Positions 7,201 through 19,200 of a DNA stretch of 26,624 bases are shown piece after piece. Made by a program: the position numbers and the translations under genes. Location: the IMG/VR virus record IMGVR_UViG_3300037264_003395, positions 1 to 26,624 of that record. The stretch is one strand, 5' to 3'. Source of the DNA: a virus. Under the pieces are notes generated by a model. That model made no database searches and was not told the DNA's origin. It saw only the letters and a list, made by a program, of their open reading frames with translations. Position 1 is the first letter of the stretch. Each line of letters starts with the position of its first letter.

Positions 7201-10200
7201 CCGATGTGAGTAAGCCTGCGCAGCAGGTGCGCAGCGGTGCTGCGCAGCCGTCCAAGCTCAGCTTCGCACAGGTGAGCAGCGCGGAGCCTCCGCAGCCGCG
7301 AGTTCTCGACGAGCAGTTCCGCGGGTTCGCCGGCCTCCCCGAACCTGACGCGTCGCGTCAGGCCGACGATGAAGCGATCGGACGCCTGCGCGGCGCGTCC
7401 GAGGAGGAGATTCAGGCGGACCTCGCGGGTCAACCGCGCGAGCTGTCGATGACGGAGAAGCTGGTCATCGGGAGGGATGCCAGGCAGCCTCGCAAGAGCG
7501 CAGCCGCCGTCGCCTACGAGCAGGCGCGCTCACTCGGCTTGCCGGCGGACGTAGCGCTTCGCCAGGGCGAGCGAGTCGATGCGCTCTACCGCGAGCGGCG
7601 GTCGCAGCTGATCCTCGAGCGCGGCGACCTCGCGCGCTCGCGCGCCTTCCGCGAGGTGTTTGGCGACCCATCGCGCGCAGCGCTCGTCATGCCCGAGCTC
7701 GAGCACTGGGTGGCGCTCCGCGATGCGATGGCTGGGCAGGGCGCGGTCTCGGACACGCAGCGCATCTCGCGCGAAGTTGCCGAGGTGGGCGCGAGCTTCG
7801 GGCGCGGGCTCGGGCAGGGCGCCACGAACGTCGAGAGCCAGCTGCTCATCTGGAAGGTTCTGAAAGGCGATCCCGAGGCGACAAAGCAGTGGGAGGCGCT
7901 GCGCGCGTCCGAGCAGCAGTCACCCCTCGGCGCGCTCACGAAGGCCATTCGGCTCGATCCCAAGGAGAGCTTCGCAGCGCGCGTGCTCGGCGAGCAGATC
8001 CCGATCTACGGCGCGATGGGTGTGGGCGGCGCCGGCGGCTTCGCAGTCGGCACTGCCGTCCCGATCGGCGCCGGTGCGATCGTCTCGACTGCAACCGGTA
8101 ACCCCGGCGCGCTCGCGATCGGCGGCGCGATCTCGCGCTTCACCGGCCCGCTGTTTGGCCGCGCCGGCGCGGGTGCGGCGGCGTATCCGTTCAACCTCGA
8201 CGAGAGCTATGGGTTTCTCGTCGGGACGACCTATCAGCGTCCGCTCGCTTCGGGCGCAAGCGTCACGGAACCGATCCCACACGAGGCGCTCGTCGCCGCG
8301 GCGCACCTTGCGGCAGTCGCGAAAACCGGGCTCGACCTGGTGGGCATCGAGGCCTTCCTCTCGTTCGCCGGCGCTCGCACGGTGTTCTCGGCGCCTCTGG
8401 CCGGGCTCCGCGAGCGCCTCGGCGCGCTCGTTGCGTCCCGACCCGAGCTGATCCCCGCGCTGATGATGGCGGGGCGCTACCTCGTCTCGATCGGCGCCGA
8501 GGCGCAGACCGAGGACTGGCAGACGGCCCTCGACTACGCCTTCACGGCCGGCGTGCAGGCCGTCTCTGAGGGGCGACCTGCGGGCGAGGTGTTCGCGCGC
8601 GCGACGGCTGCCGACGAGACGCCCGAGGCTCTTGCTGCTCGCAGCGATGCGTTCCGCGCAGCGGCGATCTCGACCGCAGTGTTCGGTCCGGCCGCGGCGA
8701 TCCTGCCGGCGAACATCCGGCGGGCAGCGCGCATCGAGCGCTCTCGCGCCGACCGCGAGCGCCTCGACGCGATGGTCAAGGCAACGAGCAAGCTCACACT
8801 GCATGGCGAATCGCCGACCGCGTTCCGAGAGCTTGCGCAGCGCCTTGGTGCCGAGTCCGGCGTCGATACCACCTACATGAGCCCCGACGAGCTGCTCGAG
8901 CTCTTTCAGGACGACGCCGAAGCATTCCGCGGACTGCCCGAGCCGGTGCAGCGCGAGATCGCGGCGGCGCTCGAGCAGGGGCGCGACGCGAAGCTGCCGC
9001 TCGGGGTTACGCTCTCGGTGCTCGCGGCGCGCTCGCAAAAGGAGCCCGCCAAGGGAGCGGCCGGTGACGATCGCACTGGGGCCGCGCCGCGAGCACGCCT
9101 CACCCCGACGCAGCTGACCGAAGAGGAAGAGCAGGAACTCCTCGGGGATCTGGCGCAGCCCGACGACGCGCTTGCGACTCCGCGCGCTCCGCTGATTCCG
9201 CCGGCGGCTGAGGTGCAGTTCAAGCGCTACCGCGAGGAGCTCGTCTCGGCTGCGCACTCGCCGAACGACAAGCAAGCGGCCGATGCGATCGCGACGCTCA
9301 TGCGGCAGGCGACGCTCACCTACGCCGCGCGCCGCGGGATCTCGGTCGAGGAAGCGATCGCGCGCATGCCTCGCCTGCGCTTCCAGGGCCGCCAAGGCTC
9401 TGGCATCGCGCCCGCGCATCCGGCGCTGCTGGACGCTCCGCTGCGCGACGTGCCGGGCGAGCAGCGGCTCGCGGCCATCAAGCGCGCGGTCGTCGATCTG
9501 CGCAACCCCGTCGCGTTCGAGGCGAGCGTCAAGCATCCGATCCTCTCGCTCCTGAAAGGGCACGGCGGCGTCGATCCGACGAGCACGCTCGGCGGCGAGC
9601 TCCGCAACCTCGGCGTCACGAATCGGACGCTGCCGGGCATCTTCCGCCGGCGCGGGACCAAAGGCAAAGCAGGAAGAGCGGTTCCGGGCACTGCCGCGAT
9701 CGACACGCTCAACAAGGACGAATACCCCGATCTCTTCGACGGCTTCCCGGTGCAGGAGGGGACGAACTACATCGAGTCGAATGCGATCCTCGAGGCGATC
9801 CGCCGCGAGCTCGCCGGCGATCCGATCCTCTCGCCCGAGGAAGCGGGCACGCGGACGGCGCTCGAAGAGCAGCGCGCGATGCTCCAGGACGCTCTCGCCG
9901 AGGCGAATCTCGACCTCGCGCAGGTCGACGACGAGACGGCCGCGCAGGCGCTCTACGCGATGGAGCGGCAGGGGCTCGCCGACGAGCTGTTCCAGGGCCC
10001 GATCACCGAGGGAGGAGTCGAGTATGCGCTGGCCGATGCTGACCGACGAGACGATTCGCAAGTGGCTGAAAGCGGACCGGATGCCGGCGTATCGGTCGAG
10101 GTCTACGACGAGAAAGCGGCGCCGGCCGCGAAGGTGCTTCCGCGCGCGGCGCGCGTCGCGCTCGTCCAGACGGGCACCTTCCGCACCGCGCTGACCCGCG

Positions 10201-13200
10201 TCATCTCGGCCGAGGACGTGGCGCACCTGGTGGCCGAGCTCCGCAAGGATCCGCAGGAGCAGTTTCTCGCGGTGATTACGGGCGCGCGCGGCAAGGTGCT
10301 GCGCATCGTGCGCGTCAGTCGCGGCACCGTGTCCGCGTCGCTCGTGCACCCGATGACGACGCTCTCGCCGGTGTTTCAGGTCGAGGGCGCCGCGAAGGTT
10401 TGGCTCGTCCACAATCACCCGAGCGGAGAGGCGTCCCCGAGCCGCGAGGATCACGAGATACACGACCGGCTGCGCCGGGCGCTCAGCGGCTCGGGCATCG
10501 AGCTCGCGGGCGCCCTCGTCGTTGCGCCTGGTGGCCGCGCAGCCGAGATCGAGATGGGCCTCGCGATGGGAGGCTCCCGCGAGTTCAAGATCCCGGCGAA
10601 GCGCCGCGACCGCGTCGCGGGCGTGTTCGAGCGGCGGTTTCGAGCGATCGGCGACGCGAAGCCGCTGCGCGCGAGCGACCCTGAATCTGCGCTGCGTGCA
10701 TGGCACTCTCTCTCGCCAGAAGGCGCGCCGGGCATTCTCTTCTTGAACACGCGGCAAAAGGCCGTCGGCACGCTCTACCTCGAGCCTGACGAGATGAAGC
10801 GCCTGCGCACGGGCGACCCGAAGCGCGGCATGGGGGCGATCCTCCGCGAGGCGGGTGTGCGCAACGCGACGGCGATGATCGCCTTCGTGCCGAAGGCGGA
10901 CCTTCGCGGCGCTGCCCAGAATCTCGCCGGCTTCGGGAAAGTGATCGGGCTCCCGCTGCTCGATGCGGTCTCGAGCGATCCCGGGGAGTACGTCTCGGCG
11001 CGCGAGCAGAATTGGCTCGGCGCCGGCGAGACGTTCTTCCAGCCGCTCTTCAACCGCGGCGAGAAGGGCGAGACGGTCCGAGAGATCAAAGTCACGTCGA
11101 ACAAGAGCCGTCTCTACGACCTGCTCGGCCCGACGATGTACGACAAGCCGCTTGTTAACGCCGCGACCCGCGAGCTGTTGCAGAACGCCTTCGACGCCGT
11201 GAAGGCGGCCGCGCGCCCGGACGGCAAGATATTGCTCACGCTCGACCGCGCGGCGCGCACGCTCACGGTCGAGGACAATGGCATCGGCATGAGCGCCGAA
11301 ACCGTCGAGGAAGCGTTCTTCAAGATCGCCGGCACCGATAAAGGCGACCTCGCCATCTCGCAGCGGTCGGGTGGGCTCGGGCTCGCGAAGATGGCCTTCC
11401 TATTCGGCTCGGAATGGGTGGACCTCGAGACGGTGCGCGGCGAGGTCCGCGTAAAGGCGAACGCGACGAGCACGACGATGCGCAACGAGGAGCCGATCAC
11501 CCTGCACTCTTCGCCGGCGCCCGGAGTCCCGTCCGGGACGCGCGTCACGGTCAAGATCCCCGCCTCGTTCGTGAACAAGCAGGGAGAAACCACAGCGATC
11601 CAGTTAGAGCCTTGGGTGGTTCGCTCGGTGCTCGAGCAGCCGCTCATCGGCAACGTCGAGGTGTCGCTGAAAACGGTCGACCCGCACGCCCGGGACTTTG
11701 TTGAGGTGATGCCGACGGGGCGAAACCTCTCGCTCGAGACGCGCGCCGCCTTCGTTACGACGGTCACCTTCGACTGGGGATCGGCGGACCTCTACATCAA
11801 CCCGACGCCGCAAGACTACGCGCCTTTCCGGGTGCTCTCGGCCGGGCTCTATCAGTTCCACCACTTCGGAGCGAACGGCGAAAACGCCGTGATCCTCGAC
11901 ATTCACCCGAACGTCGACCCGCTCGACCCACGGTATCCGTTCAACAACACGCGCGACGGCTTCCGCAAGACGATCGACGCGGACATCAAGGCGGTCGAGA
12001 ACTTCCTGTCCGCGCGCAAGCTCGCGCGCGCGCTGCGCGAGGAATCGAAGTCGTTTGTCGACGTGAAGGCCATGCCGTATTCGCGGCTGGACGACGCCGC
12101 GCCGGTCGCGCCCGACTTCACCGATGCGGGACTGCGCCAGCTCGCGGACATCGAGATCCCGGTCGCGAAGAGCCTAAGCGGCGCGGCTTTCAAACAGGAG
12201 TCCGAGCGCCGGGTCGCGGCGTCGATGAAGTCGAACACGCCGGAGGAGCGCGTCGAGGCCTACGCCGTCGACCCCGAGACGCTGCTCTATCACAACAACA
12301 CGACGGGCGACTACCTCGGCGGAACGCCCGAGGAGGCGCTCGCGGCGCGCACGATGTTCGCGCAGATGGGCTCGTTCGCCTCCGACTTCAAGGACACGAT
12401 CGCCGGAATGCCGGGCTGGGGCGACGCACGCAATTACGCCGTCGGCATCTCGATCGACAAGGGCACCCCGCCGAAGCCCGGTTACAGGGGCGTCAATATC
12501 AACGTGCCATTCAAGGCATTTTTCCTGAACCCGCTCGCGCGGCACTCTAAGGGCGCCGGCGGTGCGGTCGCCGAGTTCTGGCATATCCTTCGGCACGAGG
12601 CCGTGCACGTCCGCGTGCGCGACCACGATGCGGAGTTCGCCGGCTGGCAATCCAACTTCGACGCCGAGATCGGAGACGCGGGGTTCGAGGAGCCACTTAA
12701 GGCGCAGCTCCGGGCGCTGGTGCATACACACTGGCGAACGCTCGAAAGACTGAGGGAGCTCTATGAGTCCGATCCTACTAAAAATCGTGCGCCGAGCCTT
12801 AAAGGCGCCGCTGCCCGAGCACGAGAAGCGCGAGAACGTGGAGATCATGCTCTTGGTGAACGCCGAGGGCCTCCGGTCTCACGGCTTCCCGGAGACGCAG
12901 ATCGCGGAGTACGAGACGGCGCTGCGCGAGGTGAAGGCGATGACGGACGAGGAACTGAACGAGCTCGCGATGTCCTAGCAGCGGCGTTCTCGCAGGCGTT
13001 CCAGGGCTCCCCCTCCAAGAAGCTGATCGGCGGGAAGCTCTCGGACTCCTACATCGGTACGGGCGAGAACACGCGCGGGCAGGGCTGGGGGCACTACCTC
13101 ACCTCGATGCGCTCCGTCGGCGAGTGGTATCGCCGGACCCTCGCGCACGACCGCACGGAGATGACCTACCGCGGCTCGGCGATCGCGCAGGTCGGGCCCG

Positions 13201-16200
13201 GGATTGTGCGCCGGCACTTCGAAGAGATCGGGCGCTACGAGCGGATGAGCAGGGAACACAAGCAGGACGGGAGCGCCGTCTCGCTCGAAGTTGCCGAGCG
13301 CGCAGACGCCGCTGCAGCTCGATTGCGCGAGCCCGCCGCAATCGCGGAGGGTGCGCGCCGCGAGGCGCTCTCACTGCTTGCCGGCGTGATCGACCGCGGC
13401 GTCGCTCCCGCCGCCGCGATCACCTCGGAGATCGAAGGGCGCCACCTGACGCTCATGCGCCAGCGCGCGGATCTGTACGAACGCCGCGCGCGACTCGCGA
13501 AACTCGGCGGTGAGAAGGCGGCATCGCTCGACCTGCTTCGCTACCGCGAGCTCGAACTCGAGGCCGAAGACGCGCTACTCGCGGCACTGCGCGAGATCGA
13601 CGCCGAGGACTTCCACGTCGAGCGGACCGGGGTTCTGCTCAAAGGGCAGCCGCTCGAAGAGCACAACACGGGGACGCTCGAGACGGAGGTGGTCACGGCG
13701 CGCGGCGACGAGCTTCGGCGCAAGCCGGTGCGTCGCTATTTGACGCGCGAGGAGGCCGAGGATCTCGCCCGTAGGTCGAACGTCGTCGGCGGCGCCTACG
13801 CGGGCATGACCGTCGAGCAAGATCGTGAGATCGGCGACTGGGTCGTGCTCGAGGCGCCGTCGACCGACGAGGACATGGCCGCGAAGGTGCGGGAGCGCGA
13901 CCTCGCGCGCTCGCAGCTCGTCGACCACGCGCGGCAGGTTTCCGCCGCCGAGATCGGCTCGTTCATGCAGGAGGGCCGCGATGGCGATGCGCTGTCAGCC
14001 GCCCACGCGCACGCCGAGACGCGGAAGAAGTGGAAGAACGCGCAGGAGAGGAATCAGGCCGACGCCGTCGCTTGGCGCACGACTTCACGCGAGCGCGCCG
14101 CCCGCTTCAAAGAGGCGCTTGCAGCGCGCGAGCGCGGCGAAGCGATTCCTTTCGGGACGACGCTGGACGCGAGCGGCGACCCTAGTTCCTCGCGGAACGC
14201 GGCTGCGCTGGTCTACATCCTTCGCATCCAGCAGGACGCCGTCGACGCGGCGCGCGTGGCCCAGAGCTTCGCCGGAGTCGCCGAGACTTACCGGCTGCTC
14301 GTGGAGGCTGTGGATTCGCTGCACCTCGAGGACGTGACATACGTGCAGCCGGGCAACGTGCGGCGGTTCGAGATCCCCGACGAGACGGACCTGCTCGCGT
14401 GGAACAAGACGCTCGCCGAGCACACGCCGGAGCTGCTCGAGAAGCTCGCGCCCGCGCTCGAGAAGGTCGGCATCACGCGCGAGACGCTCCCCGAGCAGAG
14501 CGGGCGCGATCTCTACTACGCGCTCGAGGACTCGTTCGCGCCGGACTACACGGGCAACCGCGGCCGTCATCCCGGTGCGCAGGAGGCGAGCCAGTACCTC
14601 CTTTCGCTCGGCGTGCCGGGGCACTCGTATATCTCGAACTCGCGCAACAAGAACTTCGTGCTCTACAGCGGCGACGCCGCGCAACTCGAGGAGACGTACT
14701 ACCAGGGCCCGCGCCAAACCGGGCTCTTCGCCGGCGCCGGCGAAATCAGCCGCGAAGCCAAGCGCCTGCTCGAGCACCTGAAAACCGCCTCCGACCGCAC
14801 CGTCTCGGCCATCGGCGCAGCGCTCGAGCTTGCAGATCCGAACGCCGTCGCCGACGAGCTCGCCGAGGAAGGCCTCGCGACGCTCACCGCGAGCGACCTG
14901 ACCGCGGACCCGCTCGGGCGGCAGGTGGCGCTCACCAAGGCCGGGCGCGAGCGGCTCGGGCTCGATCGCCGAAGGGACGACGGGCAGCAGACGCTTTTCC
15001 AGCCGGAACGCGTCGAGGATCCGCTCGTCTCTCCGGAGCAGGAGGAGCAACTCGACGAGCTCGACATCGGTGTCGACCGCGCACCCAAGCGCGCCTCGCG
15101 CGACCGCCTGCGTGCGCTCTATCGCAGTCTCGCTCGGACCTCGGACGATCCTGTCGCCGCGCTCTACGAACGTGAGTCCTACAGCCCCGCGCTGCGGCTT
15201 TCGAGTGGCGAGGTGGTCTACCTGCTCGGCGCGGACATGCAGCACGCGACGATCCAGCGAACGCTGGACGAGATCGGCGTCGAGGGCTCGACGCGCGACG
15301 GTTTCTATTCGCAGCGCGGCGAGTTCATCACGCGCGAGGATCTCGAGGACCTGCTCGGGGATAGCGACGACTCTTTCGCGGCATCCGGCGGCCGCGGCTC
15401 GATCACCTTCTCGCCCGATCAGCGCGAGGCCATCGTCCGCTTCTCGGCAGCCTCTGACCTCTCGACCGCGCTGCACGAGCTCGGCCACTACTACACGCTC
15501 ACGCTCCTGCGAGAAGCCGACGCCCTACGCGAGCAGGAGCCGGGCGCCGCCTGGGAGCAGCAGGTGCTCGCCGATGCCGATGCGCTGCTGAAAGCCGTCG
15601 GCGCGGAACCGGGCGACACGGTTACGAGCGAGCAGGCCGAGCAGCTCACCGATTTGTTCCTCGCCTACCTCCGCACCGGCAAGGCTCCGAGCGAGGCGCT
15701 GCGCAGCGCCTTCGGCCGCTTCCGCGAGTGGCTCGTCTCGCTCTACCGCTCGGTCCGAGACCTCATCGGGAAGGAAGCCCTCCCCGACGACGTGCGCGCC
15801 GTCTTCGACCGCCTCCTCGCGACCGACGAGGAGATCGCGCGCCAGGAGGGCGACGCTGCACTCGGCTCGATCTTCGCGCCGGGCGAGGTGACGCCCGAAG
15901 AGCAGGCGACGCTCGAGGCCGCGATGGCGAAGGCGCGCGAGCGCGTGACCAATCAGGTCGACCGGGCTCAATTGCTCGCGATGGCGAAGCAGCGCGGAAT
16001 CTTCGAACGAGTAGAGGCCGAGCGCGACCGCAAGGAAGCCGAGGTGCGCGAGTCGATCGAGGCCGAAGTCGCACGCGACATGGCGCGGGAGCCCGTGTGG
16101 CAGGCCGACCACTACCTGCGCACCGGGCAGTTGCTCGGGCGCGAGACGCCGGCGGAACTCCCGAAAGTGAAGCTCTCGCGCGCGGGTCTCTACTCTCTAT

Positions 16201-19200
16201 TCCGCGAGGACACGCCGGCGGGGCAGGCGATCAAGGAAGTCCCGACCGGGCAACGCTCGTGGCTCACCGCTTCGAAGGACGGCGTGCACCCGGACACGGT
16301 GGCCGAGCAGTTCGGCTTCGCGACGGGCGCCGATCTCGTGCGCGCGCTGCTCGCCGCGGGCTCAAAAGAAGCCGGCAGCCGCGAGCGCGTCGCCGCCGAG
16401 GAAGTGAAGCGCCGCCTCGCCGCGGCCGGCCGCCTCGCCGCGGGCGAGCTCGAGGAGCGCGTCCTTGCAGCGCTCGCGGGCGACTCGATGGCCGACTGGC
16501 TCGAGGTGCAGGACAAGATCCTGCACGCGCAGATCGGCGACGGTCCGACCCCGCTGCAAGCCCTTCGTCATCAGGCCGAGCGCATGCTCTCGGAGACCAA
16601 GGTCGGCGACGTGCTCGCGAACCGCGCCGCGCACGACCGCTCGACGCTTCACCGCGCGACCGCCGAGCGCGAGCAGCGCGCCGCGCGCAAGGCCTACAAG
16701 GCCGGCGACCGCGAGCGGGCCGCTCTCCACCTGCAGCGCGTTCAGCTGCATCGGCTGCTCGAGCGGCTCAGCTACGCGGCCAAGGACGAGGTGCGCGTCG
16801 CGCTCGATCTCGCGCGCCGTTACCGCTCGAGCGCCGATGTCCGAAAGCGCATCGGGCTCTCGGGCAACGGCCGGCTCGACCAACTCGACGGCGTGCTCGA
16901 GCGCGTGACGCTGAAAGCCGAAAGCGATCCCGAGATCCGCCGGCGCCGGGCGCCCTTCGTCGACTGGGTGCGGGCCCGCATGGCGGACGGCGACCAGCTC
17001 GCGGTGCCGGACCTTCCGGGCGATCCCTCGGATCCGCTCTACGCCGAGCTCCCGCGCTGGATGCGCGAGGGCATGCGCGTCAACTACCGCGAGATGACGC
17101 TCTCGGAGTTCCGCGGGATGCTCGCGACGCTCAAGTCGATCGACCACGCCGCGAAGCGCGAGCTCGAGGTGCGGATCGGCCAGGAGACGCGCCAGCGCGA
17201 AGACGTGCGACGCTCGCTGATTGCCGAGGTGAAAGCCGGAACGCTCCGGCCGGCGACGCGCCTGTCGACCTTCAACCCGCTCCCGTTCCGCTGGCGCAAC
17301 GTCCCGCGCGCGCTCTCCGAGCGCGATGCTGCGCGCCTCGGCGACCGGATGTTCAAGGCCGCGCGCGGCGCCGACGCGATCGCGACCGGGAAGGAAGCGC
17401 TCATCTGGGCGATCGCGAACGCGGACCCGACGACCACGATCTACGAGCTCTTCATCGGCAAGCTCTCGGTCGCCGAGGGCCAGCACGGCGACCGCCTCCG
17501 CCAGATCGTCGAACCGCTCGAGAAGGCGCACTCGCGCTACCTCGACCGGCGGGGCCGCGAATACCTCGACGAGACGCTCCCCGAGAACCGGCTCCAAAAC
17601 CGCTGGAAGCGCGCGCCTTTCGAGGTGACGCGCCGGAACCTGCTGCACGTCGCCTACAACGTCGGCAACGTCGGCCCCGGCTCGAACCTGACCAAGCTCC
17701 TCGGCGGTTACGGCTGGATCTCGGGCGAGATGGCGGACCTCGACCCGGACGGATCTCGGGCGTGGATCGTTGCGATTCTCGACGAGCATCTCGACGCCGA
17801 CGACTGGGCGCACGTGCAAGCGGTCTGGGATCTGCTCGAGTCCTTCCGGGACGAGGTGCTCGGCTTCGAGGAGCGCATGACGGGGCACGCACCCGAGCCG
17901 ATCGAGCCGGCGAAGTTCACGACGCCGAGGACCGGGGTCAAGATGCGCGGCGGATACTTCCCCGTCGTCTACGACCCCTCGCGCTCGGACGCGGCCGCGC
18001 TCCGGCAAGCCGAGGACATCCTGCGCACCGAAGCGATCGGCGTCGGGCGCGTCGAGCCGCGGCATCCCTACACCAAGGCGCGGACGTTCCTACGGTCTCG
18101 GGCGCTGCTCATCGAAGGCGACGAGATCCTCTTCAACCACCTCGAATCGGTCTCGCGCGACCTCGCCTTCCGCGAGGCGCTGCTCGACATCTGGAAGACG
18201 ATCAACCACGACTCGGTGCACGAGGCGATGCGCGCGACGCTCGGCGACGAGTTCTCGGTCGTCTCCTGGTGGAAGCCCTGGCTGCAATCGATCGCCGGCG
18301 AATCGCGCACGCCCTCGGGCCTCAGCTGGTTCACACGGCTCGCCTACGGCATGCACCACCGCGCGGCGGCCTTCACGCTGCTCGGCCGCGTGACCACGAT
18401 CTTGAAGCAGGTGACGGGCGTCTCGAACGCCGTGCAGCAGCTCTCGACGCAGGTGACGGACGAGATGCTGCCAGCGGGCGTGACCGCGCACGTCGGACTC
18501 CGGCACCTCGTCGCGACGCGCGCGCTGATCGCCGCGACCTGGCGCAGCTTCGGCGAGGGCAACCCCGCCGAGCTCCTGCGCGTGCGCGCCGCTGCGATGG
18601 CGAAGTTCCCGGTACTTCGGGGCCGTCTCGAGAGCTACGACCGCGAAATCAAAGAGGTGCGCAACCGGGTCCGGGGGCAGACCGGGCTCAAGGCCGCGCT
18701 CATCGAAGGGGCTGCGAAGGCGATCGCGTGGGTGCAGCTGCACTCGGTCGACATCCCGCTCGCGCTCGCGGCCTACGACCTTGCAAAGGGCCGCGGGCTC
18801 AGCGAGAGCGCGGCGATCGCTTCGGCCGAGACCGCGGTGCGCGTCGGCGAAGGCTCGGGCTCGCGGCTCTCGCAGCCGGTGATCCTGACGACGTTCGACT
18901 CGCTCGCGAGCGTCGTGTTCGGCTTCCTCGCGACTTACCGCTTCACGTCGCTCAACCAAGTGCGCAGCGCGTGGCGGACGACGCACTCGCCGGGCGCTGT
19001 GCTCGGGGCGCTGATCTTCTCGGCCTGGGTGCCGTCGATGCTCGGCGGCACGATCGGGCTCCTCTGGTGGGGGCTTACTGGGCAAGGCGGCGAGCCGCCC
19101 GACGACGAGGATTGGTGGGAGACGGTCTCGCGCAACGGGCTCGAGGGCGTCGCCGACCTAATCCCTGGGATCACGGATCTGCGCCGCTCGATCCAGCGCA

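Noticed and set aside
7179-8000. Lytic transglycosylase domain as in T7 gp16
   Set aside because: No glutamate-centred transglycosylase motif is visible in the N-terminal ~270 residues of the giant protein.
7920-10757. Minus-strand open frame of 945 codons, and others of several hundred codons (4945-7047, 14085-15488, 16362-18065)
   Set aside because: They lie opposite strongly supported + strand genes, are Arg/Leu/Ala-rich with no recognisable domains, and reflect the lack of stop codons in GC-rich antisense frames.
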